This document shows, in pieces, positions 34,476 through 44,605 of a stretch of 64,000 nt of DNA (position 1 is the stretch's first letter; every line of letters starts with the position of its first letter). Origin of the DNA: Crocodylus rhombifer (lineage: Eukaryota > Chordata > Crocodylia > Crocodylidae); NCBI GenBank assembly GCA_038503035.1, contig JAVSML010024313.1, positions 1 to 64,000 of the forward strand. Direction: 5' to 3'. The notes beneath the pieces are model-generated. The model saw nothing but the letters and a program-made list of their open reading frames with translations. It had not been told where the DNA came from and did not search any database. The position numbers and the translations under genes are program-made.

Positions 34476-35203
34476 ACTGTGTAGTAAAAAAAAAAAACCC
34501 TTAATCTCAGGGTAGCAAATGCAGGTAGCAGGTAGCAAATTTAAGCACAATTAGTTACCACACAGTAATGAATGTACAGATGTGACCCAAGAGCAAGTTT
34601 TCTCCTGGGTCAGCCCAACCACTAGGGGACCAGCCTGAGGCTAATCCCAGGGCTCGTGGCTGGGAGCCTCTCCTGCCCCAGGGCTGCCCCGTCTCAGGTT
34701 TTAAAAGCCAGCAGACAATTTTAGCCCTGGGCACAAGTACAAGGAGCCTGAGAGCACCCCAAGCCCTGCATCCACCTTGGGCAAACCACAGCTTGCCTGC
34801 CTGTACCCCAACACCACTGCCTGCCTTTGCACAGCTGGCAGGACCACCCCATCCAAGGCCTCAGGGTGCTGCAGAGTAGAGAAGGATGCTCCAGCCTCTG
34901 GCCAGGCCCAGGGCTAGCTCCAGACAGCTTATGGCCAGCAGAGCCAGCTCCGCCTGGCCACAGATTACCCCCAGAAGCCTGCCTGGAGCCTGCAGGTGTT
35001 GTGGGGCATTGCCTCTGCCATGTGGCTGCCTGCCCCCTGCCATGCCTCTGCACTGGATGCAGCAGGCAGCTGTCCAGACCAGGCATCTCAGGGACAGCTG
35101 CATTGGGGTGGGGGGGAGGCAGAGAGCCAGTGCAGGACCCACAATGGCCTCCTCCTGATCCACAGATATACCCATGGTCATGCCCACCATCTGGTGCCCC
35201 AGC

Positions 35204-35410
35204 TGGACCAAGGAAAAGACTGGTGACTTCATAGTGCTGTGGGGTGAGGCAGAAGTGCAGTGCCAGTTTGAGTGGAGTAGCCACTCCAATATGCACATCT
35301 ACAAGGCCCTGTCAGGCCAGATGTAGGAGCATGGTCCCAACCAGTTGGCACAGCAGTGTTACATAAAGGTCAAGGCCTTGCGAGCACAGTGGCTGACCAC
35401 AATTATCAGT
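35204..35410 (+). pseudogene. Myb/SANT-like DNA-binding domain of a Harbinger element
   Basis: The + frame starts WTKEKTGDFIVLWGEAEVQC and continues with HIYKALSGQM, one stop, then CYIKVKALRAQWL. The three tryptophan/aromatic positions and the helix pattern fit the Myb/SANT-like domain of the accessory protein encoded by Harbinger transposons. In such elements this protein recruits the transposase to the element's ends. An in-frame TAG sits where relatives have an Arg- or Gln-type codon (after GQM), so the copy is dead. Sequence further right to about 35640 stays loosely open but is unrecognised. Confidence 0.7.
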
Positions 35411-36885
35411 CCAGCAGTGCCCGCAAGTCCATGGCCTTTATGTGGCAACTGATGGCCAACCTTGCACCCAGGGACCCAGGCTACAGCCGTGCTGTCTACA
35501 GCAGTCACCAGAGGATGGCCCTTTGGCTGTCCAATGGCCCATCCTGCCCAGCTCCCTGGCTGCAGTTTTCACCAGCAGTTCAGGGAGCCCTGGCCAGTAC
35601 CTGTCTCACCAGCTCCACAGTCCCAAGATGGGCCATAAGTTAGCCATGGCACTGCCAGACACCAGCAGGATGAGCCCCTCTTTGGGAAGCAGGGGGACAG
35701 CTAGGCACCCACATGCCATGCCCTGTGGTCCAAGGATATTGGCCGGAGCCACACACTATCACTAACAGGCAGGACTGCATGGAGCCGCCAGCCACACCAG
35801 CTCCACCACACAATGAGGCCCACACTGGGGGGGAGGTCTTCTCCACCCAGCGCCCCCCCCGGCCCCTGGCCTTGCCTCCCCTCTCTACCTGCCCATACTC
35901 CCCTGGCCCCAGGTTCCACCCCACAGCACACAGAGAAGTAGGACACAGTGCATAACTTTATTGAGAAGGCTATACCCCTGCAGCGAAGTGGGCATGGGCT
36001 TCTCACATGCCAAGGAATGCATCCATGCTGACAGTGATATCCTCCTCAGTTACAGGGGGGCAAGGATGTGTAACACAGCTACAGGTAACACTCCAAGTGG
36101 CGGCAGAGGTTGTGAGGCCACCCAGGCTTGCCTGCCCACCATGCTGTTGTAGCTCAAAGTTCCATACCAGGTGCTCAGGTGTGCCTGGAGCACCATGAGA
36201 AGCAGCAGCAGCAGCAGCAGGGCATGGTGGTTCAGGCACCCCTTGGTCTGAACAAACAGCTCATCACATGCTGCCTGGGGAACATACAGCAGGGGCACAC
36301 TTGGGGCACAGTGGCAGAACAGCAGGGGGCTGGGCCTGGGATGCCTCCCCAGAAAGGCTCCCTATGGGGAGGGCAAGGGTATGGGAAGCTTTTTCTCCCA
36401 GTTGTCCAAGAGCCCCAAACCCCCCAAGCCTGGGCACCGTGGTCTGGGTGGCAACACAGCAGAGTAGTTGGCCAGCAGAAGAAGCAGGGGGCAGTGGAGC
36501 CTGGAGCCATGGTGGCAGGTGCTGCCAGGAGCCTGGCCTGTCCCAGCCTGGGAATGGAGTGGAGGAGGCAGGCTGCCTGCAGCCAGCACCCAGCAGCCCA
36601 CCAGCCCCAGGGGAGCATATGGGGATGGCAGGGGGAGGCTCGGCCAGTGGTCACCTGGGCCTGGGCCTGGGCCTGCCTGGATGACTTACCAAGGTCCCTG
36701 AGCACCTGTGCATGGCCAACCCCTGATCTGAGACTGGGCAGCACATAGACTCTGGTACAGAGCACCTTATCTTATCTCTGAAATGTTGCAAACTCTCACA
36801 AAAGCTTCTTTCTCATGGCTCTGCAGGTTCTGCAACTGGATGCAGGGGAGAAGCCACACGTGGCAGTGGGGACACAGCCTCAGCG

Positions 36886-37248
36886 TTGCCACTACCCACA
36901 GCCTTGGCACTGCGGGTGTGCCAGCTCTACCAGAGGTGGACAATGGATGGCACCATCTTCCTGCAGTGGCTAGTGGCAGTGTCACAGGACTGTCTGAAGG
37001 ACTGTCTAGCCTGGTGGGTAGAGAACGTCACCGGCAAGGATGTATGGGACTGGGCATTCTGGTCACAACTCCTGGCCCTAGAGTGCAAGAGACTGGACTC
37101 ACTCAGGGAGCAGAATGCTATCCTGGGTCAGACAGTGCAGGCCAAGGACAATAACTGCTGGGTGCTGGACACTGTTCTGGCCCTGGCAGCCACCTTCATG
37201 CTGCCCACTGCCCAACCCCTGACCCTAGCCTCCAGGACCATGGAGTAA
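36886..37248 (+). pseudogene. Possible C-terminal part of the Myb/SANT-type protein
   Basis: A 120-codon + frame ends at TAA 37246-37248 and contains a heptad-like, Leu/Asn-rich stretch (LALECKRLDSLREQNAILGQ). It lies tail to tail with the transposase, and the final codons overlap it. This is the position expected for the end of the accessory gene of a two-gene Harbinger element. No firm domain match can be named. It could also be an incidental frame opposite transposase sequence. Confidence 0.4.
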
Positions 37249-37870
37249 AATCCCCTGTGGCTGTAGTAGGGCTGGTCTCCATAGGGCAGACAGGTGACAG
37301 GGATGTGGGTCTTGCCCAGGGCCCTGATACACTGGAGGAAGCCCAGGGCAGGGAACCCCTCCCCACTGACCACCACCACCACTGCCAGGGAGTCATGGAC
37401 ATGGAGCACAATGGGCCTGAGAACATCCTAGAGGGCCATGAACACCTCCAGAATGGGCTCCCCTGCAGAGGCCTTGCTCACATCAAACAGTAGTCTGACA
37501 TACTGGAAGGTGGAGGGTATGGCCAGCTTGAGTAGGGAGAAGGCCAGCCAGGTATCTTCAGGGAAGACAGGGAGCATGTCAGTGTGCTGCCACTCTAGGT
37601 GGGTCTGGAGCTACTGGAGAAGGTCCCAGAAGGTGGCCCAGGTCAGCCAGAACACATCCAGCCACTGTTTGTCATCCCAAGTCTGCTGGATTATGTGCCA
37701 CAAAAAGTTCTAGCTGGCGCAGCAGGCCTAGAGGCAGCAGGGCTGGAGGTCCAGGAGGGTGACAGAAGACCCAGACGTGGCATCCAGAAGCTCCTCATTG
37801 GCATCCCTGCAGGTGGCAGCTGTGTGGCAGTGGCAGTGGCAGTGGCGGTGGCTGTGGGAAGGTATGCAAT
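37230..37870 (-). pseudogene. Harbinger DDE transposase, N-terminal half
   Basis: Reading leftwards from about 37870: NEELLDATSGSSVTLLDLQP, then (with stops) KQWLDVFWLTWATFWDLLQ, RLLFDVSKASAGEPILEVF, LGFLQCIRALGKTHIPVTC and YYSHRGFYSMVLEA. This order matches PIF/Harbinger transposases: N-terminal helices, a winged-helix-like 'VSKAS' segment, and the start of the DDE core. The first catalytic Asp, normally in an ALDGTHI-type box, is Gly (ALGKTHI). After SMVLEA at about 37235 the homology stops, so the second Asp and the Glu are missing. At least three in-frame stops are present. The element cannot make active transposase. Confidence 0.75.
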
Positions 37871-38292
37871 GGCTAGGAGCTGAGCAGGGTGAGACAGCCA
37901 TGGGCCAGGTGGCAGTCAGTGCAGTAGGCCAGTAGGGCCAGCGCAGCAGCCAGCAGAAGCATGGGGTGCTGGTCATTGCTGTCAGGGGCAGGGGCTGGAG
38001 CACCCATAGTGCAGGGAGGCAGCATGGGAAAAAAGACAGCTGCCACTTGCTGTCCCTGTGCTGGGCACATAGCTCCTGGATAGGGAAGTGGCTGGCCAGG
38101 GAAAAGAAAGCAGGGCCTGGAGCTCCCCCTGGATGGCAGCAGAGGCCCATTGCAAGCTGTTTGCTGCTAAGAGCAGCAAATCTTCTCCCTAGTCCCTGCA
38201 TGTGTAGACACATACCCAGGGGTGCTTAATCTGCAGTAGTTTACACCACAGTAAACTGAGCCCAAATCAAATGCATGTGTAGATGCACCCCC

Positions 38293-38669
38293 TCAGTCAG
38301 AAACAATCTCTGTGTTCTAAAGATACTATGTTTGCACAAGCAATAGATTTCAGACCCAAATTTAGAAAATACTTTGCTACCTACTAGCACCTGTAAATCA
38401 TGGAGTCAAATGTTAAGCTGCTAATGTTTATCTCCTCAGTGAAGTTGCAGAAATGTAGGTGTAGCTATTTGTCATTGCAGTGGTAGTGTGAAATTAACAA
38501 TGTGTTGAAGCTCAGCTAAAAATCAAATCTTAACCTCTCCACCTCACCCTCTCCAGCTGCATAATAGGAAAGATACAACTTAATTACCTGCCTCACTGAA
38601 ATGCTCTTCAGTTTTCTAAATTGTTGTGACAATGCAAATAAAAACAGTAAACATTTCTAGCTCTCTAGA
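38293..38669. other. Unassigned sequence
   Basis: AT-rich, nothing recognised. Confidence 0.35.
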
Positions 38670-38790
38670 TTTAGAACATTTTTATCCCCATTTAAGAAAT
38701 GGGTAAACTGAGGCACAGGATGATTTAGGGCAGAAATCTATTTTTCTGCTAATTTACAAAAGTAACATGCAAATTTTAGATGGCAAAATC
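38670..38790 (-). repeat. MIR remnant
   Basis: tttttatccccatttaagaa followed by atgggtaaactgaggcacag is the complement of the MIR central body. Old copy. Confidence 0.7.
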
Positions 38791-39059
38791 AGACAATAAC
38801 ATCCTGTTTCACCTCCTGTAGTAACCCAAGTTTTGCTAAGATGTCTAAATACCTTATAAGGATGTGTTTTTGCCCTAAAGTACTTTGCTTGTTCTTCTTC
38901 ACATGTTCACAAGTGATACACTACTGCCCCAGAAGTGTCTAATTCCATTTATACTCTCTTGTGATTGTTATGGGGACACAAAAATGCTGAGCAAATCCCT
39001 GAAACTGTAGGCAATCAAAAAACAAAATGAATGACTCTTGATGGCTAGTACTACTACCC

Positions 39060-39140
39060 ACTTTTTGCTCAGCATTCAAGGTACCTGCCCAGCACATGAA
39101 GATGCAGGTTCAAGTCCCACTTCCTAGAAGAGTATTCACC
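39060..39140 (+). repeat. tRNA-derived SINE-like fragment
   Basis: tgctcagcattcaaggtacc, then gatgcaggttcaagtcccac: a tRNA-like A-side and B-box in the right order and spacing. No tRNA fold remains. Confidence 0.5.
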
Positions 39141-40003
39141 CCTTACCTCCCACATTAGTACCTGAAACAAAAGGCACAGGCAAGGCTGAGAGCCTTTTCC
39201 TATTCAAGCTGCTAAAGAGGGAGGCAAGAGGGAAAGAGTAATGAGGAAAAGAGGAGAACAAGAATGACCCCATGCCCTGGGAAGGCAGACATTGACCTGG
39301 CAGAGGAAGCAATCCCTTGTTTTCAATGCTGTCTGTGCAGTTGCATTACAGGCTCATTTGGAAACAAATGCACAAACAGCATTGGGGAAGATAGCAGGCT
39401 TCTCCATGTGGTGTTTCACCTGTTTGAAACTCCCTAATCATAAGACTGGAATACATGACTAGACTTCTGTGTCTGCAAAGGATTCATAGATTAGGCTTTT
39501 AGTAGCAGTCCTCATCACAGTATTATTTTATTCACATTTAAGACATAAGCTAAAATCTCTAGCAGAAAAAGTGTGCACATGTGTTTGGAGAGAAGAAAGG
39601 AATGTCTGGTGGACTCATGGGTGCAAACCTCAAAGTCTCTGGCTTTCTTTTCAAAAGAATTAAGTCTAGATGTGTACAGTGTTCAGCATGCTTCACCCTT
39701 CTGGCATTAACAAACCTTACCTTATGGGACATCTCCATATTCAAATCCCTTCTGTCACATTTCACCCATGACATCTCACACTATACATGTAGCTTACACA
39801 GATGAGTGAAGGAAGTGTACAAGGTACTGAGGATTGTTGATCTTTTTTCTTTTCCAGCTCATCCTACGCATTTTTTAGCTGGTGTCCTCTCTCATTTATA
39901 GTCATACAACTCCATAAGTCCAGGCCCTGCTCTCCTTTTTACTAAAGTGTAGTCTAGAATATGATTATGACTTACAAAGCACTGCTCCAGGTTTGCATCA
40001 CTG
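39141..40003. other. Unassigned sequence
   Basis: No gene or repeat identified. Confidence 0.35.
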
Positions 40004-40166
40004 CAGCCCATCTACATGAGACACTTTACGGTGCAGTAGACTAATCTACTGCACGGTAAGGCATCACCACATAACTATGTGCAGCAAATTAGGCTAATGT
40101 GCAGTTTTCTACTACACAATTAACTGCACATCAGCTACTGCACAGAACCACTCATGTAGATGCTGA
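40004..40166. mobile_element. MITE with strong internal hairpin
   Basis: Tips cagcccatctacatgag and ctcatgtagatgctg are inverted repeats. Inside, ttacggtgcagtaga and tctactgcacggtaa (40027-40060) form a 15-bp arm hairpin with one mismatch and a 4-base loop. Non-coding; the tip style (catctacatg) links it to the Harbinger-like series here. Confidence 0.6.
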
Positions 40167-40329
40167 CCAGGAGTAAAATTGCTCCCTGTCAGCCACACCA
40201 GCAGGGGGCCAAAGGGGACAGGGGAGTTCTCTGTCCCCATGTTGCCCTGAGGGGTCAGGCCAATGCTCAGGATTTCAATATTGCTCTGTTAGACAGGAGG
40301 GCATGGTGTACAATTGCACAGGCACACAT

Positions 40330-40690
40330 AAAAATCAATTAAGCACACATACACTCACTAGGTGCATACACCCCTACTAGGCATATACACTCACACTAAC
40401 AACTCAGATACACACACGTTCAAAATAACCAGTCTAGGTTCTATGCACCTAAGTCTCTGCACTGCACCTAAGTCTATGCACACTTATCAACAGTTTAAGC
40501 CCATACACGCTACACACACCAAATTTAAACAGAATCAGTTCCCAACACCTGCACATCCAGTACACATACATGGATGTGTATTCACTAATTCACACACATA
40601 CCACCCACCTACACATACACACAGGTGAGTTCCTAAGTTGGGTGTTATGATGTGTGTGTATGTATGTATGTATTTATGTATGTGCTTGGT
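40330..40690. repeat. CA-rich simple sequence and (TATG)n
   Basis: Imperfect CA/ATACAC-rich tract at 40325-40625, then a GT and TATG run at 40651-40686. Low-complexity sequence; the 88-codon frame at 40362-40628 (His/Thr-rich) is an artefact of it. Confidence 0.8.
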
Positions 40691-41198
40691 GTACTTGGGA
40701 TACCTGGGGAAAGGCTAAGGTAAGAAAGTAGAAGTATAGGGAGTGAAAGTTGCTGGGAGTGACAGTTACCAGGACTGGGATTAGAATCAGTAGACTAGAG
40801 GGGCATGGGCTGAAGAACTGAGACTCGGGGATAACTTTAGGTTAATTGATCTTAATTGATTAAAAGCCAATGCCCAAAGCCTGCAGAACATGGGAGCGAT
40901 GCCGGCACAGAGGCTGGGACCGGAGCCAGAGCTACAGGGGAGCTGAAAAGGTAGGTGGGGAGAGAGAAAATGGGACTAAAGGAAAGTGTGGGTGTCAAAG
41001 AGGGGCTCTGGGTGTGGAGAGCCAGAGGATGGCTCCAGGGCAGCTAGAGAAGCTGCAGGGAGCGGCAGTAGGTACTGGGAGCTGGAGAAAGGCTCCAGCT
41101 GCTGGAGAAAACTGTAGGACAGCCACAAGAAGCTGGTAAGCTGTGGCGGGGGGGGAGGACTACAGAAGGTGTGGGGGAAGTCTGAAAACAGAGAGATG

Positions 41199-41470
41199 GA
41201 CAGCAGAAAATCACAGGAAAAGCGGCAGGAGAGACTGAAAGGTAGCAGGGCAGTGGGAAAACAGAAAAAAGCAGTGGAAAGTTACAGGGAGAAGGCAGTA
41301 GGAGCGTGGGGAGTGGGGGGACAGCAGAAAATCATAGGAAAAGTGGCAGGAGAGACTGAAAGGTGGCAGAGGCAATGGAAAAGCAGGGAGAGGCAGCAGA
41401 AAGTCACAGGGAAAAGGCAGTAGATGGCACGGGAGATTGAAAGGCAGCAGCAACAGCAGGAAAACAAGGA
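41199..41470. repeat. Purine-rich tandem repeat, about 121-bp period
   Basis: acagcagaaaatcacaggaa at 41200 recurs as acagcagaaaatcataggaa at 41321, and aggagagactgaaaggt follows in both. A third, shorter variant begins near 41396. The + strand is almost pyrimidine-free over more than 200 bases. Confidence 0.75.
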
Positions 41471-41580
41471 GAGGCTAAGAAGTGGCAGAACAGGGGGGAC
41501 AGAATTGGGAGGAGATTGGGAAACTAGTGGGAGGGAGAGGTGGGGCCTGGAGCTGAGAGAGACTAGGTTTCAGTAAAACA

Positions 41581-42326
41581 TGACCCAGTTCAGGGTTGCA
41601 AATGACAGTGGTTTTATTGAACACGGGACACGATGTCTTATTGGTTCCCTTGCACCAACCCCCCACATACACATGCGCACATTGGCAGCAGAGGCTAGAG
41701 AGGCTTGGTGCAGGGGCTGAAGTCCACTGAAGTCCAGGAAGAGAGAGAGACAGAGAGAGAGGGAGTCCAATTATAGGAGGAGGTGTGCAGGTAATATCTA
41801 CTTATCCCAGGCTGGTAGTTGATCCTCGATGGCCAGTCGGGGTCTCCTTCAGCTCAGTGTTCTCCAGAGAGGGTCACCAGCAGGGTCTCTGGTGTGGATA
41901 GGTGACATTAAGCTGGTCTGGTCTGCATGGAAATGGTGTTCCCACTGGGTCTGTCTTCACTGCCCCTTTTTATAGGGGCAGACCTTGCGTGACTCTAGTG
42001 ACAGGAGGCATGCCCAGGCAAGGGTCAGCCCCTGGTGTACTGAGCATGTGTGCTCCATGCAGGGATGTGCAGTTTCGGGTGTCTGTAATGGTGGGGCACA
42101 ATGGTAGAGTTGCTGGTTCTGCAGGGTCTTTTGTCTTTCAAATGCTGGGTTCTTGTCTCTGTTCCTGGGTGAGGGCCATGGTTCCCAGATGAATCAATGC
42201 GAGGTGATGGCCTGGTCATTACAGGGTATATGAATAGGGGTATATGAATCATACAGTTGCAACACAGGAGATGCCCGGGCAGAGGACACAAGATGGAGAC
42301 TTGACATACAAAATGGAAACTTGACA
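41581..42326 (-). mobile_element. Solo LTR of retroviral type, antisense
   Basis: On the minus strand the block begins TGTCAAGTTTCC (42326) and has CCCTATAAAAAGGGG (about 41967-41981). About 330 bp further on lies TCAATAAAACCACTG (about 41612), and it ends GGGTCA (41581). These are the U3 start, TATA, polyadenylation signal and U5 end of a 746-bp LTR. The U3 start resembles that of the LTR at 29773-30493 (both have ccattttgt). No coding genes flank it. No clear target duplication. Confidence 0.6.
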
Positions 42327-42596
42327 TTACTCTGGTTCACTTACAAATACAGGCCTAAACCATACAATATCCATATGAAACAATAAAAATCAATACAAAA
42401 ATTATAATAATACAATATACAACAGTAAAAATCAATACAAATCTAATAATTATACAGTATAAAACAGTGAATATCCAAAACCAAAAACTTACTACCAAAA
42501 TAAAAATATTAAAGCTTATCTTAAGTCTGAGCCCACTTATAGGGAATAGAGAGGGAGAGAAATAAAAGTCAGAAATAGTTGGGGAAGGGGAGGGAA

Positions 42597-42600
<4 letters not shown>

Positions 42601-42624
<24 letters not shown>
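42601..42624. repeat. (TA)n microsatellite
   Basis: About 12 uninterrupted TA units. Confidence 0.95.
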
Positions 42625-42627
<3 letters not shown>

Positions 42628-42649
42628 GAAAAACTGGGGGATTTGCTAC

Positions 42650-43384
42650 ACACAGTCCTGGTGCTTCTCAGCTCCTGGCTCCCCCCTGGAGCTGGGAGCC
42701 AATCAGCACCAGAATGCGGTCTTTCTCTGCCCCCCTCCCTCCCCGCCACCCCATCCTGGCACTGTGCAGCTCCTGGATCCCCACAGGATCCAGGAGCTGA
42801 GCAGCACCAGGATTGTAGGGCTGTCTGCTGCCCACTCGGCCAGAGGCTCACCAGCAGTTATCCCATTTGTGGGGCAGCTGTCAGCAAGCTGTTGGCTGGG
42901 CAGGGATTCCCCACCTGCTGGGGGTTTGCTGGCTGAGAATTTCCTCAGCTTCCAGCCCTACTGGGCACCCAGCCTCACTGGAAGCTGTGTGTCCTAATGT
43001 ACACGGGGCAAGGAAAGTTCTGCCAGCTGCAGTGACAGCTGTCTCCTGGCCCTGTGCACATCAGTACCCTTCCCAAATGTACATGGGGCCAGGAGACAGC
43101 TGCCACTGCAACCAGCAGAGCTGTCTTGGCCCTGAGCACATCAGGACTGGATGCCCCCTGCCAGCCCCTGGGCTAGCACTCCAAGGGAACCTAGAGCTCT
43201 GCCTGGCTGCTGCAGGGGGGCAGAGCAAGACAGGAGCTGCCATGTACTGGGTTGCTCCCACTGAACACAGATTTGCTCCCAACAGGGTGTACGTGTAGAC
43301 ATGCTCCCAGGGAAGGCTTACTGCACAATATTTTACTGAGCAGTAATCCTATATCACATTAATACCACCTGTAGATGCACCCTG
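42650..43384. mobile_element. GC-rich Harbinger-like fragment with inverted repeats
   Basis: The right side ends with two Harbinger-type tips (gtgtagacatgctccc at 43291-43306 and cacctgtagatgcaccct at 43366-43383). The interior holds two near-perfect inverted repeats: 42754-42780 with 42786-42812, and about 43031-43062 with 43077-43108. No left tip was found, so this is a partial or rearranged copy. No coding. Confidence 0.5.
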
Positions 43385-43648
43385 TAGACAGTGCATCTGG
43401 AATTAAATAGTCGTTGGGTAAAATATATAAATACCCTTGGGAGTAGAAGCCATAACCCAGCCGTAACCCAGGACTTTTCCCTTTCCAGGCCAGTGCAGCG
43501 TCATGCAGTGCTGTGGTTTGCCATGTTATACCCTGCTCCCTGGGCAAAAAAGTTAAATTTCCTCTTGCTTACTCTTTTTTTTTCATGGGTACCCAGTGGG
43601 CCAGCTTCAGTACAAGAGGGATGAAATGTGTTTTCAGACACATCTACT
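43385..43648. other. Unassigned sequence
   Basis: Nothing recognised. Confidence 0.3.
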
Positions 43649-43705
43649 ACCTAGCTCAGTAGTTAGAGCATTCTCTGGGTCCTATGAGATGCAGGTTCAA
43701 AATCC
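43649..43705 (+). repeat. tRNA-derived SINE-like fragment
   Basis: acctagctcagtagttagag followed by gatgcaggttcaaaatcc is a tRNA-like head with a decayed B box. It shares its wording with 51555-51602 and 39060-39140. Confidence 0.6.
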
Positions 43706-44080
43706 TTATGACTGAGAATTGTAAAACCCCAATCTCCCATGTCTTTGTCAAGGGTTTGTTTGTTTTTTACAGAGGAGGAAGATCTTTACACTGTTTCACA
43801 CGCAGACACAGTTATCTGAGTACATGTCTTTCTTCTCAGTTTGATATCTTATACAGATGGATATACCTTCCACAGTCAGGGGAGTGGGTTTTTAGTGACA
43901 CAAATGCATCTTAGAAGACGTTAAATTTCCCCAGTGAAATGACGAAAAAGCCATATATTTCTTCGGTAACTGAGGATCCATCCCTGGAGATGTTTCAGTG
44001 CTTCTCACTGAAAAGTATAAAGCAGCTTTCAGTTCTGCAGTGCAAAGTACAGTGTGTCTTAAGTACAAGGAGAAACACTA

Positions 44081-44295
44081 AGGGCCCTGGCACACGCTCA
44101 AATTAAAGCTGAATAGAAACCAGCTGTAGAGTTGTTACATGTTTTCAGGAACTAACTTTGTAGCTTGGTTGGCTCTTTTTATAGCTGGATAGACATTGTT
44201 ATGGTTTGGTAATTACTTTGTACGTGTGATTGTGCAAATTTATTGTGTGATTAACCAGTTAACTGCATAGTATGTGTAACATGTGGCAAGGCCCT
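44081..44295. mobile_element. MITE with AGGGCC termini
   Basis: Tips agggccctggcacac and gtggcaaggccct are inverted repeats with few mismatches. The 215-bp interior is AT-rich and non-coding. No clear target duplication. Confidence 0.55.
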
Positions 44296-44410
44296 AACAG
44301 TGTACTAGCACCCCTTTGGTAGTGTAGGAGAATTACATCCACACAGGCAAAGCAGAATGGTCCCCTGATCTTGGTCATCCAAACCAGGACCTAGCTGGCA
44401 TACTTTAGAT

Positions 44411-44597
44411 CAGGGTGGGCAAAATGTGGCCTGTAGGCTGAATGCGGCCTGCCAGGCCATTCTATCCGGCCCACGGCTCCCCTAAAAAATTAAGAAAAAT
44501 TGATATTTATCTGCCCCTGGCTGCCTGTCATGCGCCCCTTGATGGCTTGCCAAAACTCAGTAAGCTGCCCTCTGCCCAAATTAATTGCCTGCCCCTG
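44411..44597. mobile_element. hAT-type MITE with perfect 8-bp target duplication
   Basis: Begins cagggtgggcaa and ends ttgcctgcccctg. Flanked exactly by ctttagat on both sides (44403-44410, 44598-44605). The 8-bp duplication and CAGGGGTGGGCAA-type tips are diagnostic of a hAT transposon. 187 bp, non-coding. Its tips match those of 60573-61945. Confidence 0.85.
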
Positions 44598-44605
44598 CTT
44601 TAGAT

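Larger units (their letters stand above)
34476..38292. mobile_element. Decayed two-gene PIF/Harbinger element (extent approximate)
   Basis: The region carries a Myb/SANT-like frame on + and a DDE transposase remnant on -, the two-gene make-up of Harbinger transposons. The right side has nested Harbinger-type tips: catgtgtagacacataccc (38201-38218) and catgtgtagatgcacccc (38274-38291). The left end near 34476-34589 has related but inverted-looking tips (gtacagatgtgaccc) and cannot be fixed. The interior is GC-rich with a CAG run at 36202-36221. Confidence 0.6.

Noticed and set aside
34721..35298. Minus-strand frames of 191 and 145 codons
   Set aside because: They lie opposite the Myb/SANT-like frame, which carries the recognisable domain; these are shadows.
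36128..36765. 206-codon + frame and 177-codon - frame
   Set aside because: GC-rich interior of the Harbinger relic with a CAG run. No domain, and both strands are open.
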